DNA from: Actinomycetes bacterium
GTDB taxonomy: Bacteria > Actinomycetota > Actinomycetes > Actinomycetales > Cellulomonadaceae
DNA length: 14,389 bases
Direction of reading: 5' to 3'
NCBI GenBank assembly: GCA_023430425.1
Contig: JAEZAR010000388.1
Span: 1 to 14,389 of the forward strand
In this document: piece by piece, positions 1-9,693 of the stretch
How the letters are laid out: every line of letters starts with the position of its first letter
Position numbering within the stretch: the first letter of the stretch is position 1
Position numbers and translations under genes: made by a program
Notes under the pieces: model-generated
Told to the model about the DNA's origin: nothing
The model's database searches: none
What the model saw: only the letters and a program-made list of their open reading frames with translations

Positions 1-18
1 GGCTCGCGCGGCGCGCGC

Positions 19-69
19 GGCGGCGGACCCGTCAGCGGGCGGCGGACCCGTCAGCGGGCGGCGGACCCG

Positions 70-81
<12 letters not shown>
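19..81. repeat. 19-bp tandem repeat at the rpiB 3' end
   Basis: A 19-bp unit containing GGCGGACCCGTCAGCGGG is repeated about 3.3 times with perfect identity. The rightmost copy holds the last codons and TGA stop of rpiB (70-72), and the two outer copies lie just downstream of it. Each copy carries CCCG-TCAG-CGGG, a 4-bp inverted repeat that could form a small hairpin on either strand. The remaining bases 1-18 are GC-only sequence in which I see no gene. Confidence 0.85.
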
Positions 82-519
<438 letters not shown>

Positions 520-526
520 GGCGCTC

Positions 527-532
527 ATCCTG
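527..532 (-). promoter_or_regulatory. CAGGAT hexamer before rpiB: -10 or SD
   Basis: On the minus strand CAGGAT lies 7 nt before the ATG at 519. It can be read as a -10 element giving a leaderless transcript, or with the preceding GG as a GGCAGG ribosome-binding site. The same GGCAGGAT octamer occurs upstream of malQ and pepN. The sequence does not decide between the two readings. Confidence 0.35.
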
Positions 533-565
533 CCGCACCCCGCGCGCCCGCCCGGGGCGGCGACG

Positions 566-1588
566 TCAGACGGACTCGCGCCGGGTGAGCTGCGCGGGCA
601 GGACGCGCTGGACCGGCCCCGACCCGGGGTCCGCGATGAGCTGGAGCAGGACCTCGACCATGAGCTCGCCCATCTCCTCCAGCGGCTGGCGCACCGAGGT
701 CAGGGGCGGGTTGGCGGTCCGGGCGAGGATCGAGTCGTCGTACCCCACGACGGAGACGTCCTCGGGCACCCGACGGCCGCTCGCGCTGAGCACGCGCAGC
801 GCGCCGGTCGCCATGATGTCGGACGCCACGAAGAGCCCGTCCAGGTCCGGCCGGGCGGCGAGCAGGCGGGCCATCGCGTTGGCGCCCCCGTCCGCCGTGA
901 AGCCGCCGTAGGCCACGGGCGGGGCCGCCATCCCGTGCTCGGCGAGGACGTCGCGCCAGCCGGCGACGCGGTCCACCGCGACACCCATGTCCGGAGGGCC
1001 CGCGATCGTCCCGATCACCGTGCGCCCGGCCTCGACGAGCGCGGCGGTCGCGAGCCGCGCGCCCCCGTAGTTGTCGACGTCGACGTAGGAGTGCATGTCG
1101 GGCGCGGAGTCCACCGGACGGCCGAGGTAGACGACCGGCACGGCGCTGTTGCCGAGCACGCGCGGCAGGTTCGTGCTGTGCGCCTCGAGGATCACCAGGG
1201 CGCCGTCGACGTGGCTGCCGTCGAGGTAGCGCCGCAGGGAGTCCTCGTCGGGCCCCGCCAGAAGCAGGACGAGCTGGAGCGACCGCCGCGTCACGGCCGC
1301 CGTCGCGCCGCGCAGGGGCTGGGCGAAGAACGAGTGGGGCAGCGCGGCGAGGTCCCGCTCGGTGAGCACCAGCCCGATGGAGTCGCTGCGGCCCCGGGCC
1401 AGCGAGCGCGCGGCCAGGTTCGGCCGGTAGCCGAGCTCGGTGGCGGCCTCGCGCACCGCGCGGGCCGCCGCGGGCCGGACCGTCGACACCCCGTTGAGCA
1501 CGCGCGACGCCGTCGCCCGGGACACGCCGGCGGCTGCGGCGACGTCCTCCAGCGTCACGGGACGCCGCGGTGGTGCGACCGGTTGCAC
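566..1588 (-). CDS. LacI-family transcriptional repressor
   Basis: A 340-residue DNA-binding regulator of the LacI/GalR family. Residues 11-33 form the N-terminal helix-turn-helix (VTLEDVAAAAGVSRATASRV), followed by the hinge helix PNLAARSLARGR (residues 56-67) that in this family inserts into the minor groove at a central CpG. A periplasmic-binding-protein-like sugar-sensing domain fills residues 69-340 and includes VVGYDDS near 280-286. I chose the GTG at 1588 because the HTH begins about ten residues later, as is usual. The open frame continues upstream to 1834 but has no family character and crosses the operators. There is no clear SD; CACGAT lies 6 nt before GTG. It is divergent from the GH3 gene and most likely represses both it and itself through the two GAGAGCGCTCTC sites. 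A beta-linked gluco- or xylo-oligosaccharide inducer is inference. Confidence 0.93.
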   Translation of the reverse strand: MQPVAPPRRPVTLEDVAAAAGVSRATASRVLNGVSTVRPAAARAVREAATELGYRPNLAARSLARGRSDSIGLVLTERDLAALPHSFFAQPLRGATAAVTRRSLQLVLLLAGPDEDSLRRYLDGSHVDGALVILEAHSTNLPRVLGNSAVPVVYLGRPVDSAPDMHSYVDVDNYGGARLATAALVEAGRTVIGTIAGPPDMGVAVDRVAGWRDVLAEHGMAAPPVAYGGFTADGGANAMARLLAARPDLDGLFVASDIMATGALRVLSASGRRVPEDVSVVGYDDSILARTANPPLTSVRQPLEEMGELMVEVLLQLIADPGSGPVQRVLPAQLTRRESV

Positions 1589-1642
1589 GGGCCCATCGTG
1601 GCAGAACGGGCGGCGGTCCGGGACCCCTTCGGGCGACTTTCC

Positions 1643-1656
1643 AGAGAGCGCTCTCT
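1643..1656. promoter_or_regulatory. LacI-family operator O1
   Basis: AGAGAGCGCTCTCT is a perfect 14-bp palindrome with a central CG, the form typical of LacI-family operators and close to the actinobacterial CebR/CelR type TGGGAGCGCTCCCA. Its centre lies about 61 bp upstream of the lacI GTG and about 70 bp upstream of the predicted GH3 transcription start. The 15 bp from 1644 to 1658 recur exactly at 1734-1748. Confidence 0.85.
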
Positions 1657-1659
1657 CGA

Positions 1660-1678
1660 CTCGGGTGAAGAGCCCGAG
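1660..1678. promoter_or_regulatory. Inverted repeat between the two operators
   Basis: CTCGGG (1660-1665) and CCCGAG (1673-1678) form a 6-bp stem around a 7-nt loop, starting two bases after the shared operator sequence. It differs from the operators because its centre is spaced rather than CG. It may sit in the lacI 5' leader or be fortuitous in GC-rich DNA. Confidence 0.3.
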
Positions 1679-1683
1679 GCCCG

Positions 1684-1712
1684 TAGCCACGGGGGTGACG
1701 GTCCCGTATCGT
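1684..1712 (+). promoter_or_regulatory. Candidate promoter of the GH3 gene
   Basis: TAGCCA (1684-1689) and TATCGT (1707-1712) are separated by exactly 17 bp. Each matches four of six bases of TTGACA and TATAAT, and the -10 fits TANNNT. Transcription would start near 1719, leaving a leader of about 110 nt. Operator O2 would then lie near +15 to +26 and O1 near -70, a layout that permits roadblock or looping repression. Confidence 0.5.
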
Positions 1713-1733
1713 CTCCTCCGGGAGCGGCCGTCG

Positions 1734-1745
1734 GAGAGCGCTCTC
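1734..1745. promoter_or_regulatory. LacI-family operator O2
   Basis: GAGAGCGCTCTC is a perfect 12-bp palindrome, and positions 1734-1748 match O1 exactly over 15 bp. The two centres (1649.5 and 1739.5) are 90 bp apart. It lies downstream of the candidate GH3 -10, where bound repressor would block initiation or elongation. Confidence 0.85.
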
Positions 1746-1812
1746 TCGCGATCCCGCCCCGATGCGCCCCGGCGCGGACGACCCGGACGGTGACGCGGCA
1801 CCCAGCCGCAGT

Positions 1813-1818
1813 GGAAGG
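1813..1818 (+). promoter_or_regulatory. Ribosome-binding site of the GH3 gene
   Basis: GGAAGG lies 9 nt before the ATG at 1828. The upstream in-frame ATG at 1762 has no such site and would add 22 low-complexity residues, so this element decides the start. Confidence 0.65.
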
Positions 1819-1827
1819 CAGTACCCG

Positions 1828-4095
1828 ATGTCATTGACGACCAACGGCCGAGCCCGCGTGGACGCGCTGCTCGAGCGGATGTCCCTGCAGGCGAAGCTGG
1901 CCCAGCTGGTCGGCGCGTGGATCGGCATCGACGCGACGACGGGTGCCGTCGCGCCCGCGCAGAACGAGAACATGCCCACCAGCCCCGACTGGGACACGCT
2001 CGCCCGCACCGGGCTCGGGCACATCACGCGCCTGTACGGCACCCGTCCGATCGACGCGAACGAGGGCCGCGCCGCCCTGCGTCGCATGCAGGCGGACCTG
2101 CGCCGCGAGTCCGGCGTCGGCGCGATCGCGCACGAGGAGGTGCTCACCGGCGTCGCGTCGTGGCGGTCGACCACCTACCCCTCCCCGCCGGCCTACGGCG
2201 CCACCTGGGACCCCGAGCTCATCGAGTCCGTCGGGGCGGCGATCGCGGAGTCGATGCGCGCCATCGACGTGCACCAGGGCCTCGCCCCCCTCCTCGACGT
2301 CGCGTACGACGCCCGCTGGGGCCGCGTCGAGGAGTGCTTCGGCGAGGACCCGTACCTCGTCGGCACCCTCGGGGCCGCCTACGTGCGCGGGCTGGAGCAG
2401 GGCGGCGTCGTCGCGACCCTCAAGCACTTCGTCGGCTACTCCGCCTCGCAGGGCGGCCGCAACCTCGGGCCCGTCCACGTGGGTCCCCGCGAGCTCGCCG
2501 AGCTGCTGCTCTACCCGTTCGAGGTGGCCCTGCGCGAGGGCGGCGCGCGGGCCGTCATGCCCTCCTACTCGGAGATCGACGGCGTCCCCGTGCACGGGGA
2601 CGCGGCGATCCTCACCACCCTGCTGCGCGAGAGGTGGGGCTTCGCCGGCACCGTGGTCGCGGACTACTTCGGCGTCAACTTCCTGGAGACGCTGCACGGG
2701 GTCAGTGACGGCAAGCGGGCCTCGGCCGAGCGGGCGCTGGTCGCCGGCGTCGACGTCGAGCTGCCGAACGCGGACTGCTACCCGGCGCTCGCCGAGGCCG
2801 AGGACCTCTCCCCCGAGGTCCTCGCCGCCGTCGACCGATCCGTGCGGCGCGTGCTCGAGCTCAAGGCCGAGCTCGGCCTCCTCGACGAGCCGGTCGACGT
2901 GTCGGATGCGCCCGTGGACCTCAACCCCGAGGCGCACCGCGCCCTCGCCCTCCGCGTCGCCGAGGAGTCGGTGATCCTGCTCGCGAACGACGGCGGGCTG
3001 CCGCTCGCGGCGCCGGCGCGCGTCGCCGTGCTCGGCCCGAACGCCGACAGCGGCGCCTGCCTGCTCGGCGACTACTCGTTCACCAACCACGTGGAGGTGC
3101 ACCACCCCGACGTGGAGCCGGGGCTGAGCCTGCCCAGCATCCTCGAGGCGCTGCGGGACGAGCTCGCCGACGCCGTCGTCACCCACGCCCGCGGCTGCGA
3201 CGTGCGCGAGGCGGGCCGCGAGGGCTTCGACGACGCGGTCGCTCTCGCGGCCGAGGCCGACGTCGCCGTCATGGTCATGGGCGACCGCGCGGGCCTCTTC
3301 GGCCGAGGCACGGTCGGCGAGGGCTGCGACGTCGACTCCCTGGAGCTGCCGGGTGAGCAGCGCGCGCTCGTCGAGGCGGTGCTGGGGACCGGCACCCCGG
3401 TCGTCCTCGTGCTCGTCACGGGCCGGCCCTACGAGCTCGGGTGGGCCGTCGGCCGGTGCGCGGCCATCGTCCAGGCCTGGTTCCCCGGCCAGGAGGGCGC
3501 GGCGGCGGTCGCCGGCGTCCTCACGGGCCGCGTCAACCCCTCGGGGCGCACCACGCTGTCGTTCCCGAGCTCCGCGGGCATGATGCCCACGACGTACCGC
3601 CACGTGCGGCTGGCGGGCAAGGTCGGCGTCACCAACCTCGACCCGACCCCCGTCTTCCCGTTCGGGCACGGCCTGTCCTACACGACGTTCGAGCGCTCCG
3701 ACCTGCGGCTGTCCGCGGACGAGATCGCCACCGACGGGACCCTCGAGGTGGCCGTGCGCGTGCGGAACACGGGCGAGCGCGCAGGCGCCGACGTCGTCCA
3801 GCTGTACCTGCACGACGTCGTCGCCCCGGTCACCCGTCCCGAGGTCGCCCTGCTCGGCTACGCCCGCGTGGCGCTCGAGCCGGGCGAGTCCCGCGAGGTG
3901 ACCTGGCGCGTGGCCGCCGACCGGCTCGCGTGGGTGGGCACCGACCTCGAGTGGACGGTGGCACCGCACCGCGCGTCGTTGTCGGTGGGCGCGTCGGCGG
4001 GCGACCTCGCGCTGACCGCGCAGCTCGCGGTGACCGGCCCGGTGCGCACCCTCGGCCCGGACCGTGTCCTGACGACTCCGGTCACCGTGGCCTGA
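1828..4095 (+). CDS. GH3 beta-glucosidase / beta-xylosidase
   Basis: A 755-residue retaining glycoside hydrolase of family 3 that removes terminal beta-linked glucose or xylose from short oligosaccharides. Order: N-terminal (beta/alpha)8 barrel about 1-365 with RWGRVEECFGEDP, KHFVGYSASQGGRN and VVADYFGV, whose D279 is the expected nucleophile; alpha/beta sandwich about 380-590 with VGEGCDVDSLELPGEQ, whose E498 is a candidate acid/base; then FPFGHGLSYT and a C-terminal fibronectin-III-like domain about 640-715. There is no signal peptide, so it should act in the cytoplasm on imported sugars. The GPVHVGPREL and PSYSEIDGVP segments recall bacterial beta-xylosidases of similar length, but sugar preference cannot be read from sequence alone. 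It is divergent from the LacI repressor with two operators between them. No transporter lies beside it in this window. Confidence 0.93.
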   Translation: MSLTTNGRARVDALLERMSLQAKLAQLVGAWIGIDATTGAVAPAQNENMPTSPDWDTLARTGLGHITRLYGTRPIDANEGRAALRRMQADLRRESGVGAIAHEEVLTGVASWRSTTYPSPPAYGATWDPELIESVGAAIAESMRAIDVHQGLAPLLDVAYDARWGRVEECFGEDPYLVGTLGAAYVRGLEQGGVVATLKHFVGYSASQGGRNLGPVHVGPRELAELLLYPFEVALREGGARAVMPSYSEIDGVPVHGDAAILTTLLRERWGFAGTVVADYFGVNFLETLHGVSDGKRASAERALVAGVDVELPNADCYPALAEAEDLSPEVLAAVDRSVRRVLELKAELGLLDEPVDVSDAPVDLNPEAHRALALRVAEESVILLANDGGLPLAAPARVAVLGPNADSGACLLGDYSFTNHVEVHHPDVEPGLSLPSILEALRDELADAVVTHARGCDVREAGREGFDDAVALAAEADVAVMVMGDRAGLFGRGTVGEGCDVDSLELPGEQRALVEAVLGTGTPVVLVLVTGRPYELGWAVGRCAAIVQAWFPGQEGAAAVAGVLTGRVNPSGRTTLSFPSSAGMMPTTYRHVRLAGKVGVTNLDPTPVFPFGHGLSYTTFERSDLRLSADEIATDGTLEVAVRVRNTGERAGADVVQLYLHDVVAPVTRPEVALLGYARVALEPGESREVTWRVAADRLAWVGTDLEWTVAPHRASLSVGASAGDLALTAQLAVTGPVRTLGPDRVLTTPVTVA

Positions 4096-4108
4096 GTGCG
4101 GCACCGGC

Positions 4109-4153
4109 GCTCCGGGCCCGTCCACCGCCCCCGGGCGGGGGCGGGCCCGGAGC
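4109..4153 (+). terminator. Strong hairpin after the GH3 gene
   Basis: GCTCCGGGCCCG (4109-4120) pairs perfectly with CGGGCCCGGAGC (4142-4153). The 21-nt loop can itself fold as CCGCC/GGCGG. It starts 14 nt after the GH3 stop and has no T tract, which is common for actinobacterial terminators. It would separate the GH3 transcript from the M13 peptidase gene. Confidence 0.7.
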
Positions 4154-4169
4154 CCGTCCCGGGCTCATC

Positions 4170-4175
4170 TAGCCT
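4170..4175 (+). promoter_or_regulatory. Leaderless -10 element of the M13 gene
   Basis: TAGCCT fits TANNNT and lies exactly 6 nt before the ATG at 4182, so transcription should start at or next to the start codon. No SD is present between the upstream hairpin and the ATG. The same hexamer and spacing precede mscS. Confidence 0.6.
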
Positions 4176-4181
4176 GGGCCC

Positions 4182-6197
4182 ATGACGACGGACGCCACCA
4201 CCGGGCAGCGCAGCGGCATCGACGCCTCGACCTTCGACCCGGGCGTGCGCCCGCAGGACGACCTGTTCCGCCACGTCAACGGCCGATGGCTGGACACGTT
4301 CGAGATCCCCGCGGACCGGGCGGCGGACGGCGCCACGCGCGAGCTCCACGACCGCGCGGAGGAGCAGGTCCGGGCGATCATCACCGAGCTGGGCGGGCTC
4401 GCCGACGGCGCGCCGCCGCCCGACGGCGTCGCGCGGACCCCGGCCGCCCAGGTCGGGGCCCTCTTCGCCTCGTTCATGGACACCGAGCGGGTCGAGGCGC
4501 TCGGGCTCTCGCCGATCGCCGAGGAGCTGGCGGCCGTCGAGGCCGCCGCGACGCACGAGGACCTCGTGGTCCTGCTCGGCTCGCTCCAGCGGACGGGCGG
4601 CGCGGGCGCCGCCGGCTTCTGGGTCGACAACGACGCCAAGGACCCCGACACCTACGTCGTCTACCTCCACCAGGGCGGGCTCGGCCTGCCGGACGAGGCG
4701 TACTACCGCGACGACGCCTACGCGGGCGTCCGCGACGCCTACGCGCCGCACGTGGCGCGGATGCTCCGCCTGTCCGGCCTGCCCGACGCCGAGGCGCAGG
4801 CGCGGGCCGCGCTCGTGGTCGACCTCGAGACCCGGCTGGCCGCCCACCACTGGGACGTGGTGCGCGACCGCGACGCCGACCTGACCTACAACCCGATGAC
4901 GCTCGCCGAGCTCGTCGAGCGCGCACCCGGCTTCGACTGGCGCGCCTGGGCGGCCGCACTGGGCGCCCCCGAGGGCGCGCTCGACCGGCTCGTGGTGCGC
5001 GAGCCGGACTTCGCCGTCGGGCTCGCGGACCTGTGGCGCCAGGCGCCGCCGGAGCAGTGGCGCGCCTGGCTGCGGTACCACCTGGTGACCGCCCGGGCGC
5101 CCTACCTGCACGACGAGGTCGTCGAGGCGAACTTCGACTTCTACGGCCGCACGCTCACGGGCGCCCAGGAGATCCGCGAGCGCTGGAAGCGCGGCGTCTC
5201 ACTCGTGCAGGGCGCGCTCGGCGAGGCCGTGGGCCAGGAGTACGTCGCCCGGCACTTCCCGCCCACGCACAAGGAGCACATGCTCCGCCTCGTGGAGAAC
5301 CTCGTGGCCGCCTACCGCGAGTCGATCGAGGCCCTGGACTGGATGGGCGAGGACACGCGCGCCAAGGCGCTCGCGAAGCTCGCCGCCTTCCGCCCCAAGA
5401 TCGGCTACCCGGACCGGTGGAAGTCCTACGAGGGTCTGGAGATCAGGGCCGACGACCTCGTCGGCAACGTGCGCCGCTCGTACGCGTACGAGCTCGACCG
5501 GGAGCTGCGAAAGATCGGCCGGCCGGTCGACCGCGACGAGTGGTTCATGACCCCGCAGACCGTCAACGCCTACTACAACCCCGGGATGAACGAGATCGTC
5601 TTCCCGGCCGCGATCCTGCAGCCGCCGTTCTTCGACCCCGACGCCGACGACGCCGTCAACTACGGCGGGATCGGCGCGGTGATCGGCCACGAGATCGGGC
5701 ACGGGTTCGACGACCAGGGCAGCAAGTACGACGGCGCCGGGCGGCTCGAGGACTGGTGGACCGCCGAGGACCGGGCCGAGTTCGAGACGCGCACCCGCGC
5801 CCTCGTCGACCAGTACGACGCGTACTCCCCCGAGCAGCTCGACGGCACCCACCACGTCAACGGGGCGCTGACCGTCGGGGAGAACATCGGTGACCTGGGC
5901 GGTCTGTCGATCGCGCTGCAGGCCTACCGCATCGCCCTCGGCGCCCCGCTCGACGACGCGCCGGTGCTCGACGGGCTGACGGGGGTCCAGCGCGTGCTCA
6001 TCGGCTGGGCGCAGGCCTGGCGGGGCAAGGTCCGCGACTCCGAGCTCGTCCGCCGGATGGCGACGGACCCCCACTCCCCGTACGAGTTCCGGTGCAACGG
6101 CGTGGTGCGCAACCTGCCGGAGTTCCACGCCGCCTTCGACGTGCAGCCCGGCGACGCGCTGTACCTGGACCCCCAGGAGCGCGTGCGGATCTGGTGA
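4182..6197 (+). CDS. M13-family (neprilysin-like) zinc metallopeptidase
   Basis: A 671-residue zinc endopeptidase of family M13 (neprilysin/PepO), which cleaves oligopeptides. The N-terminal M13 domain covers about 15-400 and the catalytic domain about 455-671. NAYYNP (462-467) marks substrate binding. HEIGH (503-507) supplies zinc ligands H503 and H507 and catalytic E504, and GENIGDLGG (566-574) gives the third ligand E567 and D571. The C-terminus has FRCNG and ends in the family-typical RIW. Unlike animal neprilysins it has no membrane anchor or signal peptide, as in mycobacterial Zmp1 (about 663 aa), so it looks cytosolic or non-classically exported. It probably has its own leaderless promoter, with a hairpin separating it from GH3, and it converges on the membrane-protein gene at 6267. 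Its physiological substrate is unknown. Confidence 0.95.
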   Translation: MTTDATTGQRSGIDASTFDPGVRPQDDLFRHVNGRWLDTFEIPADRAADGATRELHDRAEEQVRAIITELGGLADGAPPPDGVARTPAAQVGALFASFMDTERVEALGLSPIAEELAAVEAAATHEDLVVLLGSLQRTGGAGAAGFWVDNDAKDPDTYVVYLHQGGLGLPDEAYYRDDAYAGVRDAYAPHVARMLRLSGLPDAEAQARAALVVDLETRLAAHHWDVVRDRDADLTYNPMTLAELVERAPGFDWRAWAAALGAPEGALDRLVVREPDFAVGLADLWRQAPPEQWRAWLRYHLVTARAPYLHDEVVEANFDFYGRTLTGAQEIRERWKRGVSLVQGALGEAVGQEYVARHFPPTHKEHMLRLVENLVAAYRESIEALDWMGEDTRAKALAKLAAFRPKIGYPDRWKSYEGLEIRADDLVGNVRRSYAYELDRELRKIGRPVDRDEWFMTPQTVNAYYNPGMNEIVFPAAILQPPFFDPDADDAVNYGGIGAVIGHEIGHGFDDQGSKYDGAGRLEDWWTAEDRAEFETRTRALVDQYDAYSPEQLDGTHHVNGALTVGENIGDLGGLSIALQAYRIALGAPLDDAPVLDGLTGVQRVLIGWAQAWRGKVRDSELVRRMATDPHSPYEFRCNGVVRNLPEFHAAFDVQPGDALYLDPQERVRIW

Positions 6198-6216
6198 GGG
6201 GCTCGTCCGCCCGCGT

Positions 6217-6266
6217 CGGGCGCGGGCGACGCGGGCGCGGGCGACGCGGGCGCGGGCGCGGGCGCG
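6217..6266. repeat. 15-bp and 6-bp GC-only tandem repeats
   Basis: From 6217 to 6258 the sequence is periodic at 15 bp (unit GGGCGACGCGGGCGC, about 2.8 copies with no mismatch), then runs as GGGCGC repeats to 6266. It fills most of the 69-bp gap between the convergent M13 and membrane-protein genes and touches the latter's TAG stop. Beyond that stop, one minus-strand frame would encode an Ala-Pro-Ser run. I see no conventional terminator hairpin here. Confidence 0.8.
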
Positions 6267-6860
6267 CTAGAGGATCGTCCAGCCCGCGCGCGCGACGGAG
6301 AAGCCCTCGCCCGACGGGTCGTGCCGGCACGTCGCGCCGTTGCGCGAGCTGTGGCAGGTCATCTCCCCGATGGTCGACGCCTGCCCGTACTCGAGCACCG
6401 GTGCGTCGTCGGGGCGGGACGGTACCTCGGGCACGCACGGCATCTGCGCGCCGTCGGCGGCGGTCACCGTCAGGACGGGCCCGACCGTCCCGGTGCAGCC
6501 GGGCGGCGGCTGCGGGGGCGTGAAGGAGAACTGCCCGATGGTGCAGGTCGCCGACGTCTCGGTCATCGCGCACCAGATGTTGCCGCTCGGGAGGCGGAAC
6601 TCGGTCAGGGCCTCGTTCTCGGACGGCGGGTTCGGCGCGGTCGGCTCCGGCGTCGTCTCGGGCTCGGGCGTCCGCGGGGCGCTGGTCGCCACGCCCGGCT
6701 GCGCGGACGGGTCGCCGGGCGGGTTGTTGACGAGCTGCATGACCAGGAGCACGACGAACGTGGCGACGAGGATCGCGTCGATGACGAGGAACGTCGTCAT
6801 CCCGGCGGGTGAGAGGGCGAGGCCCCGGCGGCGCGCCTGGGCGCTCTCGCTTCCGGACAT
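6267..6860 (-). CDS. Membrane-anchored protein, six-Cys ectodomain
   Basis: A 197-residue protein without assignable activity. Residues 1-20 are short and basic, 21-43 form one transmembrane helix (TFLVIDAILVATFVVLLVMQ), about 45-82 is a Pro/Thr/Glu-rich linker, and 85-197 form a compact domain. That domain has six cysteines (C97, C106, C122, C142, C169, C178), enough for three disulfides, so an extracytoplasmic location is likely. It contains LPSGNIWC, LEYGQ and a Gly-Phe motif near the end, a pattern I associate with the actinobacterial DUF6636-type domain. That match is from memory and unverified. The ATG at 6860 is preferred because GGGAGG lies 6 nt upstream; the frame further upstream is arginine-rich noise. 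It is divergent from pepN and convergent with the M13 gene. No function is proposed. Confidence 0.82.
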   Translation of the reverse strand: MSGSESAQARRRGLALSPAGMTTFLVIDAILVATFVVLLVMQLVNNPPGDPSAQPGVATSAPRTPEPETTPEPTAPNPPSENEALTEFRLPSGNIWCAMTETSATCTIGQFSFTPPQPPPGCTGTVGPVLTVTAADGAQMPCVPEVPSRPDDAPVLEYGQASTIGEMTCHSSRNGATCRHDPSGEGFSVARAGWTIL

Positions 6861-6873
6861 CCTCCCCCTCCCG

Positions 6874-6891
6874 CTGCGGCGTCCACCGCAG
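6874..6891 (-). promoter_or_regulatory. Small inverted repeat in leader of 6267-6860
   Basis: CTGCGG (6874-6879) and CCGCAG (6886-6891) form a 6-bp stem around a 6-nt loop, just upstream of the GGGAGG ribosome-binding site of the minus-strand membrane-protein gene. It could be a leader hairpin or an operator, or chance in GC-rich DNA. No convincing -10/-35 pair for this gene was found in the 185-bp divergent gap. Confidence 0.25.
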
Positions 6892-6976
6892 CATCGCACG
6901 GCCGAACGGGTGAGGCGAGGCCCGGGCCACCCCCCTCCCGGCACCGGACGCGCTCGCCCGGACGTCACCCTGCCGT

Positions 6977-6993
6977 GTGCTACCGGGTAGTAC
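6977..6993. promoter_or_regulatory. Candidate operator upstream of pepN
   Basis: GTGCTACCGGGTAGTAC is a 17-bp dyad centred on 6985 with one mismatched pair and a perfect CTACC-G-GGTAG core. It lies where a -35 box would fall relative to the CAGGAT at 7004-7009. That position suits a repressor or activator of pepN. I do not recognise the site. Confidence 0.4.
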
Positions 6994-7003
6994 GCCTGCG
7001 TGG

Positions 7004-7009
7004 CAGGAT
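7004..7009 (+). promoter_or_regulatory. Candidate pepN -10 element
   Basis: CAGGAT lies within a GGCAGGAT octamer that also precedes malQ and rpiB. It would start transcription near 7016, about 30 nt before the GTG. No good -35 is visible; the dyad at 6977-6993 occupies that position. Confidence 0.3.
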
Positions 7010-7045
7010 TCGGCGGGACATCCCGACCCCCCGGAGGACACCACC

Positions 7046-9649
<2,604 letters not shown>

Positions 9650-9653
9650 GCGC

Positions 9654-9693
9654 GCTGAGCCCGCGCCGGGACCCGTCCCGGGGCGGGCTCAGC
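9654..9693. terminator. Bidirectional terminator between pepN and malQ
   Basis: This is a 40-nt hairpin. GCTGAGCCCGC (9654-9664) pairs with GCGGGCTCAGC (9683-9693); one G/G mismatch follows (9665/9682); then CCGGGAC (9666-9672) pairs with GTCCCGG (9675-9681). It starts 4 nt after the pepN stop, and its right arm contains the malQ stop codon (9689-9691). Being symmetric, it can serve both convergent genes. There is no T tract. Confidence 0.8.

Noticed and set aside
1660..1678. A third LacI operator between O1 and O2
   Set aside because: The arms CTCGGG/CCCGAG are spaced by 7 nt and lack the central CG palindrome.
1762..1827. An upstream ATG extending the GH3 protein by 22 residues
   Set aside because: No SD precedes it and the added residues are low-complexity; GGAAGG supports 1828.
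1589..1834. An upstream extension of the LacI-family protein by 82 residues
   Set aside because: It would place coding sequence across both operators and the GH3 promoter, and the HTH would be far from the N-terminus.
1831..4125. A minus-strand frame of about 760 codons opposite GH3
   Set aside because: The plus strand has the GH3 catalytic motifs, an SD and operators; the antisense product is low-complexity and has no recognisable fold.
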